From: an uncultured Gammaproteobacteria bacterium | GTDB lineage: Bacteria; Pseudomonadota; Gammaproteobacteria; GCA-2729495 | DNA length: 13,890 nt | Assembly (NCBI GenBank): GCA_947258805.1 | Contig: CAMYJV010000048.1 | Location: 1-13,890, forward strand | Reading direction: 5' to 3' | Shown: positions 6,633 through 12,300 of the stretch, in pieces | How positions within the stretch are numbered: the first letter of the stretch is position 1 | Layout: every line of letters starts with the position of its first letter | Position numbers and translations under genes: made by a program | The notes under the pieces: generated by a model | The model's database searches: none | The model's input: only the letters and a program-made list of their open reading frames with translations | What the model was told of the DNA's origin: nothing

Positions 6633-7747
6633 CAGTCCGGCAACAGCACGCCGTCGCGGATGCGCCAGCCCACGTAGACCTGCTGGCCGAGGACTGGCGA
6701 CAGGCCGTCCGCTGAGTGCGGGGTCATCGCCGTTACCAGTCGACCGGCCGGCAGGCGCAGGTGATAGCGAACCCGGCTGCCCAGAAAGGCGAGGTCTTCG
6801 ACCACGGCCGGGCTGGCGACGTGCTCGTCGTCCATCGGTGCCTGGCTCAACAACAGTTTTTCCGGCCGCACAGCAAGGCTGGCCGGGGCACCCGCCTGTG
6901 TGTTCCCGTCAGCAAGAACCTTTAGCGGCTGCTCGAAATCCTGCGCAACAAATGCGAGTAACCCGTCGCTGCCCGGAGCCGTTTCACCCTCAAACAAATT
7001 GACATCACCCAGGAATTCCGCCGAAAAGCGACAGTTCGGCGCCTCATAGACTTCCTCGGGCGTCCCGGTCTGAACAATGTGTCCGTCGCGCATCAGGGCG
7101 AGCCGGTCCGCCATGGCCATGGCCTCCTCCTGATCGTGCGTCACGAGTACGCAGGTGACGCGGACCTGGCGAATGATCTCTGCCAGTTCGAACTGCATCT
7201 CGGCCCGGAGCTTCCGGTCCAGCGCCGCCATCGGCTCATCCAGCAACAGCAGCTTTGGCTCTTTCGCCAGGCTACGTGCCAAGGCCACGCGCTGCTGCTG
7301 GCCGCCGGAGAGCTGATCCGGCTTGCGGTCTTCATAACCCTGCATCTTCACCAGCGCGATCAAGCGCTGGCTGCGCGCATCGATCTCGCGCGTCGACAAT
7401 TTGTCCTGCTTCAAGCCGAAGGCAATGTTCTGGGCGACGCTCATGTGCGGGAACAGTGCGTAGGACTGGAACATCGTATTCACCGGGCGGCGATACGGTG
7501 GCAGGCCCGCCATGCTTTGGCCTTCGATCATCACCGTACCCGCATCAGGCTCGTCGAGACCCGCCATGAGCCGAAGGAGCGTGGACTTGCCGCAACCCGA
7601 CGGGCCGAGCACCGCGAAAATTTCGCCACGCCGAATGCCGAGACTGACGCCGCTGACGGCTGCCACCGACCCGAAGCGTCGGTGCAGATTGCGGAGCTCG
7701 ACAAACGCCGGCCCGGCAGTCACCGGCCCGTCTTGATCGTCGTCCAT
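6632..7747 (-). CDS. potG: Polyamine ABC transporter ATP-binding protein PotG
   Basis: This 371-residue protein powers the PotFGHI importer and would sit on the inner face of the membrane bound to PotH and PotI. All ATPase motifs are present in order: Walker A GPSGCGKST (48-56), Q-loop MFQSYALFPHMSV with Gln94, signature LSGGQQQR (146-153), Walker B LLLLDEP with Asp170 and Glu171, D-loop AALD, and switch histidine His204 in VTHD. The D-loop region reads DEPMAALD where many relatives have DEPLGALD. After about residue 240 comes the regulatory TOBE-type region found in polyamine and sugar importers (SLAVRPEKLLLS near 290). The length fits E. coli PotG (about 377). The ATG at 7747 overlaps potF by 28 bases. 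A GTG at 7723 (codon 9) would overlap the potF stop by exactly four bases (GTGA) and keep every motif, so the true start is uncertain. Confidence 0.95.
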   Translation of the reverse strand: MDDDQDGPVTAGPAFVELRNLHRRFGSVAAVSGVSLGIRRGEIFAVLGPSGCGKSTLLRLMAGLDEPDAGTVMIEGQSMAGLPPYRRPVNTMFQSYALFPHMSVAQNIAFGLKQDKLSTREIDARSQRLIALVKMQGYEDRKPDQLSGGQQQRVALARSLAKEPKLLLLDEPMAALDRKLRAEMQFELAEIIRQVRVTCVLVTHDQEEAMAMADRLALMRDGHIVQTGTPEEVYEAPNCRFSAEFLGDVNLFEGETAPGSDGLLAFVAQDFEQPLKVLADGNTQAGAPASLAVRPEKLLLSQAPMDDEHVASPAVVEDLAFLGSRVRYHLRLPAGRLVTAMTPHSADGLSPVLGQQVYVGWRIRDGVLLPD

Positions 7748-8814
7748 ACACGGTTCATCACGCGATCGACCTTCGGCGGCGTGACCTTGTCGGAGTACAA
7801 GCGGGCCCGCACCTCAGCCGGAGGATAGATCGCCGGATCGCTGCTGATGGCCGCGGGCAGGAGTGCCGTGGCCGCCGCATTCGCATTCGCGTATTTCACG
7901 GTCTCGGTCACTTCGGCGATGACCTCCGGGCGCAACAGAAAATCGATGAAGCGATGGGCATTATCCACGTTCCGCGCGCCAGCCGGGATGGCCAGCATGT
8001 CAAACCACATCAGCGCGCCTTCCCGGGGAATCACGTATTCGATGTCAATGCCGTTGGCCGCCTCCAGGGCACGGTCCCGCGCCTGCAGGATGTCGCCGGA
8101 CCACCCGAAAGCCACGCAAACGTCACCATTGGCGAGGTCGTTGATGTATTGCGAAGAGTGAAAGTAGCGAATGTAGGGCCGGATCCCTTCCAGCAACCTT
8201 CGCGCCTGCTGCTGATACTGCTCCGGCACCTCACTGTTCGGATCGAGCCCCACGTAGTTCAGCACGGCAGAAAACAGTTCCGACGGCGCATCCAGGAATG
8301 CAATGCCGCAGTCCGCGAGCCGCGACGCGTATTGCGGCTGGAACAACAGGTCGAGGCTGTCCAACGGCGCATCGTCACCCAGCGCCGCGCGCACCTGATC
8401 GACGTTGTAGCCGATACCGGTGGTCCCCCACAGATAGGGCACGCCATAGCGATTGCCCGGATCGAAACTGGCGATCAACTCCATCAGCCCGGCGTCCAGG
8501 TAACGATGATTGGGCAGGCTCTGCAGGTCCAGGGGCTGGAACACGCCCGCGATTATTTGCCGGCCCATGAAATCCGATGTCGGCACCACGATGTCGTAGC
8601 CGGACGCACCTGACAGGAGTTTCGCCTCCAGCACTTCGTTGCTGTCGAACACGTCGTAAATGACCCGAATGCCGGTCTCCCGTTCGAAGCGTGCGACCGT
8701 GTCCGGCGCGATGTAGTCGCTCCAGTTGTAAACCCGCAGTTCCGGCCCCGCCGCCTCGTCGGTGCAGGCCAGCGGCAGCAGCGCGAGGGCGGCAAAGATG
8801 AAGCGGCGGCCCAT
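7720..8814 (-). CDS. potF: Periplasmic putrescine-binding protein PotF
   Basis: This 364-residue solute-binding protein captures polyamines for PotGHI. It aligns with E. coli PotF (from memory) at a constant offset of six residues through the ligand pocket: VYNWSDYIAPDT (28-39), YDVFDSNEVLE (53-63), WGTTGIGYNVD (129-139), FLDAP (173-177), IRYFHSSQYINDLANGDVCVA (215-235) and KYANANAAAT (307-316). Conserved pocket residues include Trp31, Ser32, Glu179, Trp238, Asp241 and Asp272. Three positions tied to polyamine choice differ: Asp81 (Ser87 in E. coli), Trp270 (Phe276) and Asp342 (Leu348). A hydrophobic signal ends in P-L-A-C with Cys17, suggesting a lipoprotein, although proline at -3 is unusual for a lipobox. 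The ATG at 8814 shares one base with the puuB stop (TGATG); a longer in-frame start at 8841 would bury the signal peptide inside puuB. The gene leads the transporter set and follows the Puu enzymes. Confidence 0.95.
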   Translation of the reverse strand: MGRRFIFAALALLPLACTDEAAGPELRVYNWSDYIAPDTVARFERETGIRVIYDVFDSNEVLEAKLLSGASGYDIVVPTSDFMGRQIIAGVFQPLDLQSLPNHRYLDAGLMELIASFDPGNRYGVPYLWGTTGIGYNVDQVRAALGDDAPLDSLDLLFQPQYASRLADCGIAFLDAPSELFSAVLNYVGLDPNSEVPEQYQQQARRLLEGIRPYIRYFHSSQYINDLANGDVCVAFGWSGDILQARDRALEAANGIDIEYVIPREGALMWFDMLAIPAGARNVDNAHRFIDFLLRPEVIAEVTETVKYANANAAATALLPAAISSDPAIYPPAEVRARLYSDKVTPPKVDRVMNRVWTTIKTGR

Positions 8815-10100
8815 CAGAAACGATCCCGCAGCGCGTACCACAGCATGCCCGCCACCAGCCCCGGCCAGCGCAGCAGGGTGCCGCCCGGGAACGGTCGTGT
8901 CGGCAGGCTCGCGAAACGCTCGAAACCGGCGGTATCGCCGGCAATGGCCCCGGCAATAAGCTTGCCGGCCAGCGTAGCCGTGGGCACGCCGTGGCCGGAA
9001 AAGCCCTGGGCAAACAGCAGGTTCGGCGCCAGCCGGCCCACGTGGGGCAAGCGACTCAGGGTCACGGCCAGGGAACCGCCCCAGGCGTAGTCCACCGGCG
9101 TGCTTGCGAGCTGCGGGAAAATGCGCAGCATGTAGGGCCGCACGAAGGCCGCGATATCACGCGGAAAATGCCGGCGATAGGTTTCACCACCGCCAAACAG
9201 CAGCCGGCCGTCGGCCGAGAGCCGGAAGTAGTTCACAACGAAGCGGGTATCGTGCACGCACACCCCATCGCGAATCAGCGTGCGCGGCTCTGCCAGCGGC
9301 GCGGTGGCAATCACGTAGTTATTAATGGGCATGATGCGCCCGGCCAGCCGCGGCTCGAGTTTGTCTAGATAAGCGTTGCAGGCCACCACCACGTGCCTCG
9401 CGGTGACGGTGCCACGGGGTGTGCGCACCACGGCGGGCGCAGCGCGGCTGTAGCCCAGCACAGGCGTCTCTTCGTGCAGACGCACGCCGGCCTCCCGGCA
9501 AGCCCGCGCGAGGCCCAGCGCATAGTTCAAAGGGTGCAGGTGCATGGCACCCGCGTCGAGCACACCGCCGTGAAAATTGTCCGAGGCCAGCATCTCGCGC
9601 AACTCGCCGGGCGGCACGTAGCGCATGGCATCGTAGCCGTAGACGCGCGCGAGCCGTTCGGCTCGCTTGGCCAGTTCCACTGCTGCGGCCGGTTTGTGGG
9701 CCACGACCAGCATGCCGTTCGAAAGATCGCAGTCGATCTGGTGACGCGTCACCAGTTCCCGCGCCAGCGCCTTTGCATCCTGCGACAGGGCCCAGAGCGC
9801 CCGGGCGCTATCCAGGCCGAAGCTCCGCTCAAGCTCTGCCTCGTCCCTGCGCTGACCGCTGCTGATCTGACCGCCGTTGCGACCGGACGCGCCCCAGGCC
9901 ACGCGGCGCGCCTCCAGCAGCACCACGTCGAAACCCCGTTCTTTCAAATGCAAGGCCGTGGAAAGGCCGGTGAAGCCCGCGCCGATCACGCAGACGTCAG
10001 CCTTTGTACTGCCGTCCAGCGAAGTTGGGGCGACCAGTTCGTTAGCGGTGGCCGCGTAGTAGCTGTCGGGATAACCGCACGCGGCAGCGGAATCCTGCAT
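8814..10100 (-). CDS. puuB: Gamma-glutamylputrescine oxidase PuuB (FAD-dependent)
   Basis: This 428-residue flavoprotein of the D-amino-acid-oxidase fold oxidises gamma-glutamylputrescine to gamma-glutamyl-gamma-aminobutyraldehyde, releasing ammonia and hydrogen peroxide, in the cytoplasm. The dinucleotide-binding motif is GAGFTG (40-45) after strand ADVCVIG, with Glu63 (LLEA) at the end of the second strand. GASGRNGGQ follows at 70-78. The N-terminal SYYAATAN, the central HPLN and VVRT stretches, the FSGHGV motif near residue 380 and the final LRDRF all resemble E. coli PuuB as remembered, which makes the assignment specific rather than generic. The ATG at 10100 is one base after the puuA stop. 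It sits between the ligase gene puuA and the importer gene potF, as expected for step two of the route. A related glycine-oxidase-type enzyme is a less likely alternative. Confidence 0.93.
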   Translation of the reverse strand: MQDSAAACGYPDSYYAATANELVAPTSLDGSTKADVCVIGAGFTGLSTALHLKERGFDVVLLEARRVAWGASGRNGGQISSGQRRDEAELERSFGLDSARALWALSQDAKALARELVTRHQIDCDLSNGMLVVAHKPAAAVELAKRAERLARVYGYDAMRYVPPGELREMLASDNFHGGVLDAGAMHLHPLNYALGLARACREAGVRLHEETPVLGYSRAAPAVVRTPRGTVTARHVVVACNAYLDKLEPRLAGRIMPINNYVIATAPLAEPRTLIRDGVCVHDTRFVVNYFRLSADGRLLFGGGETYRRHFPRDIAAFVRPYMLRIFPQLASTPVDYAWGGSLAVTLSRLPHVGRLAPNLLFAQGFSGHGVPTATLAGKLIAGAIAGDTAGFERFASLPTRPFPGGTLLRWPGLVAGMLWYALRDRF

Positions 10101-10101
10101 G

Positions 10102-11442
10102 TCAGACGCTCAGAAGCAGATGCTCCCGCTCCCAGGGACTGATGACTTCGAAAAAGCGCTCGAACTCCATGTGCTTGATGGCGGCATACACGTCGACAAA
10201 ATCATCGCCCAGCACGCGACGTGCCGCTGCGCTGTTTTCCAGTCGCGCCAGGGCCACGTCCAGGTTGCGCGGCAGTTCCAGCGGCCGCTTGTAGGCGTTG
10301 CCGGTTTCCGGTTCCCCGGGCTCCAGCTTTTCCATCAGGCCGAGGTAACCGGCCGCCAGGGACGCAGCTGCGGCCAGGTAAGGATTCGCATCTGCGCCGG
10401 CCAGCCGATTTTCTACCCGGCGGCTCATGGGTGCCGACTCCGGTACGCGAAATCCGACAGTGCGATTGTCGTAGGCCCACTGCAAATTGATGGGCGCCGC
10501 CATGTAACGCGCGATGCGGCGATAGGAATTCACGTAGGGCGCACACAGCAGATGCAGGTCCGGCATGTAGTGCTGCAATCCACCTATGAAATGGCGAAAG
10601 GCCGGCGTTTCCCTGCCGTCCTCCGCCGAGAACAGGTTCGTGCCGCGACCGTCTTCCGTGACGCTGATGTGCCAGTGCATCGAACTGCCCGGCTCTGTTT
10701 CCATGGGCTTGGCCATGAAAGTGGCGTAGACCTCGTGGCGCATGGCCACTTCACGCACGATACGTTTGAACATGAATACCTGGTCGGACAGGGCCAGCGG
10801 GTCGCCGTGCAGAAAGTTGATCTCCAGCTGCGCGGCACCGGACTCGTGCACCAGGTTGTCCACCCCCAGCTCCTGCGCGTCACAGAAGTCGTAAATCTCG
10901 TCGATCAGCGGCTCGAATTCGTCGATAGCATCCATGCTGAACGGACTGCGCACCGACTCCTGTCGCCCCGACCGCCCCACCGGCGGCTCCAGCGGATAGT
11001 CCGGGTCCGTGTTCCGTTTCACCAGGTAGAACTCCACCTCGGGCGCCGCAAAGGGGCGCCAGCCCTGCTCTGCATATAACCCCAGTACGCGCCGCAACAG
11101 TTGCCTCGGCGCCAGTTCCACCGGGCTGCCATCCGGGAAGAAACAGTCGTGGATCACGCAGGCCGAGGGTTCCCTGGCCCAGGGCACGACTCGCAGCGTG
11201 TCCAGGTCCGGCACCGCGTTCAGGTCGCGGTCGATGCTGCCGACGATCTTTTCTTCCGCGTAGTCGCCGGTCACCGTCTGAATGAATACTGACGACGGCA
11301 GCTTCATGCCGCCCTGAGCAGCAAAGCTGCGCGCCGGCATGAACTTGCCGCGGGCGACGCCGGCCATGTCGGGGACCAGGGCTTCCACTTCGTCGATCTT
11401 GTGGGTCTCAAGCCACCGTTTGAGAGGGTTGTCTGCACTCAT
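10102..11442 (-). CDS. puuA: Gamma-glutamylputrescine synthetase PuuA
   Basis: This 446-residue glutamine-synthetase-fold enzyme joins the gamma-carboxyl of glutamate to putrescine using ATP, the first committed step of the Puu route. The beta-grasp N-terminal domain contains VEALVPDMAGVARGKFMP (19-36). The catalytic domain carries the metal and ATP residues of the fold: PEVEF with Glu135 and Glu137, Glu200 in HESGAAQ, Glu207 in QLEINF, SMHWHIS with His256 and His258, NSYRR near 305, NRT near 326, and RRVENRLAGADANPYL with Glu344. It has no adenylylation-site tail typical of GlnA, and its neighbours are puuB and puuD, so ligase activity on putrescine rather than ammonia is favoured. The ATG at 11442 overlaps the puuD stop by four bases (ATGA). 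A longer in-frame start at 11529 adds 29 residues lying over puuD and is rejected. E. coli PuuA is somewhat longer (about 472). Confidence 0.93.
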   Translation of the reverse strand: MSADNPLKRWLETHKIDEVEALVPDMAGVARGKFMPARSFAAQGGMKLPSSVFIQTVTGDYAEEKIVGSIDRDLNAVPDLDTLRVVPWAREPSACVIHDCFFPDGSPVELAPRQLLRRVLGLYAEQGWRPFAAPEVEFYLVKRNTDPDYPLEPPVGRSGRQESVRSPFSMDAIDEFEPLIDEIYDFCDAQELGVDNLVHESGAAQLEINFLHGDPLALSDQVFMFKRIVREVAMRHEVYATFMAKPMETEPGSSMHWHISVTEDGRGTNLFSAEDGRETPAFRHFIGGLQHYMPDLHLLCAPYVNSYRRIARYMAAPINLQWAYDNRTVGFRVPESAPMSRRVENRLAGADANPYLAAAASLAAGYLGLMEKLEPGEPETGNAYKRPLELPRNLDVALARLENSAAARRVLGDDFVDVYAAIKHMEFERFFEVISPWEREHLLLSV

Positions 11443-12185
11443 TGCCGATACCTGTGACAGGCCTCGCCAAAGGCCCGGAATATCGCCGTGTAGAACGCAT
11501 TGTCCATGACATTCCATTCCGGATGCCATTGCACAGCGAGCGTAAAGCCCGGCGCGTCCCGAACCGTGAAAGCTTCTACCAGGCCGTCCGGCGCGGTGGC
11601 CTCCAGCTCCAGGCCTTCTGCCAGGCGGTCGACGCCCTGACGGTGCACGGAGTTCACGACGGCCGACGGGGTGCCGGCCAGCGTCTCCAGCAGGCCACCT
11701 GGCCTGAACCGCACCTCGTGGGCAGGCTCGTACTGCACCTCGAGGGGGTCATCCGAGTTTTCGTGGTGCGTTGCGAAACCGGGCGCCTCGTGCACGGCGG
11801 GGTGCAGGCTGCCACCGAGGGCCACGTTGATCTCCTGGAATCCCCGGCAGATACCGAACAGCGGCAATCCGGACCGGATCGCCGCCGGTATCAGGGTCAG
11901 CGCGGCCGCGTCACGGGGCGGATCGTGCAGCGCGTCCGGCGCGCTCGGCGGCCCCTGGTAATGCACGGGGTCCAAATCGGACGGGCTGCCCGTCAACAGC
12001 AGGCCGTCCAGCCGGTCCAGGCACGCGCTCGCCTCGAAGCCCTCCGGGAACACCGGTAGCGTCACCGGGCAGCCGCCCGCGGCGACGGCCACGGCGCGCA
12101 GGTATTTTTCGCCTGCCATATGGAATTGATGCGCACCGTACAGGCGCCGGTCCGCGATGACACCGATAAGAGGCTTGCCTTGCAT
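11439..12185 (-). CDS. puuD: Gamma-glutamyl-GABA hydrolase PuuD (class I glutamine amidotransferase-like)
   Basis: This 248-residue peptidase C26-type enzyme hydrolyses gamma-glutamyl-GABA to GABA and glutamate, the release step of the Puu route. The nucleophile elbow reads FGICRGFQEIN with Cys113. The other triad members are His221 and Glu223 in AVQWHPEW, and LLLTGSPSDLDP (62-73) forms the oxyanion-side loop of the family. HENSDDP (141-147) and VNSVHRQG (177-184) are further PuuD-like stretches. The ATG at 12185 has no strong Shine-Dalgarno sequence. It is the first gene of the polyamine operon, 86 bases after the stop of an RND permease gene on the same strand, and its stop overlaps the puuA start. 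The gene order puuD-puuA-puuB puts the last enzymatic step first. Confidence 0.93.
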   Translation of the reverse strand: MQGKPLIGVIADRRLYGAHQFHMAGEKYLRAVAVAAGGCPVTLPVFPEGFEASACLDRLDGLLLTGSPSDLDPVHYQGPPSAPDALHDPPRDAAALTLIPAAIRSGLPLFGICRGFQEINVALGGSLHPAVHEAPGFATHHENSDDPLEVQYEPAHEVRFRPGGLLETLAGTPSAVVNSVHRQGVDRLAEGLELEATAPDGLVEAFTVRDAPGFTLAVQWHPEWNVMDNAFYTAIFRAFGEACHRYRQ

Positions 12186-12271
12186 GGGTATACGGTGCCA
12201 GACGGTGGCCGGCCAGACTAGGCCTGCCAGTGGCTAACAATTCCGCGGCAGGAACGGGGCGGCGGGCGACC
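12186..12271 (-). promoter_or_regulatory. Leader region of the puu-pot operon
   Basis: This 86-base gap between the RND permease stop and puuD is the only place in 7.7 kb where the operon could have an intergenic promoter. I see no convincing sigma70 or sigma54 boxes. It holds a perfect 10-base palindrome, TGGCCGGCCA (12206-12215), and the heptamer GCCAGAC twice in direct orientation (12197-12203 and 12212-12218), 15 bases apart. No T-run that would terminate RND transcription is visible, so read-through from the RND gene is possible. Confidence 0.3.
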
Positions 12272-12300
12272 TCAGCTTCCCGGACGGCTGAGCTCAGCTT
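12271..12300. repeat. Palindrome with flanking direct repeat upstream of puuD
   Basis: The octamer CTCAGCTT occurs at 12271-12278 and 12293-12300, 22 bases apart, about two helical turns. The second copy overlaps a perfect 12-base palindrome, GCTGAGCTCAGC (12287-12298). The block covers the last codons of the RND permease gene and ends 86 bases before the puuD start. It could be an operator for the polyamine operon or a hairpin (CTCAGC pairing with GCTGAG across ten bases). It could also be chance in coding sequence. Confidence 0.35.

Noticed and set aside
7079..7828. Plus-strand open frames opposite potG, potF and puuB (also 7954-8613 and 9393-10142)
   Set aside because: All lie antisense to genes with clear family motifs and have no motifs, sensible starts or neighbours of their own.
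8815..8841. Nine-residue N-terminal extension of PotF
   Set aside because: It lies inside puuB, and the ATG at 8814 gives a better-formed signal peptide and a TGATG junction.
10099..11079. Long plus-strand open frame (326 codons) opposite puuA
   Set aside because: It is antisense to a gene with full glutamine-synthetase-fold motifs. The translation is rich in His, Arg and Gln with no recognisable domain, as expected for the complement of GC-rich coding sequence.
11443..11529. 29-residue N-terminal extension of PuuA
   Set aside because: It would overlap puuD heavily, while the ATG at 11442 gives the standard ATGA overlap and a normal glutamine-synthetase-type N-terminus.
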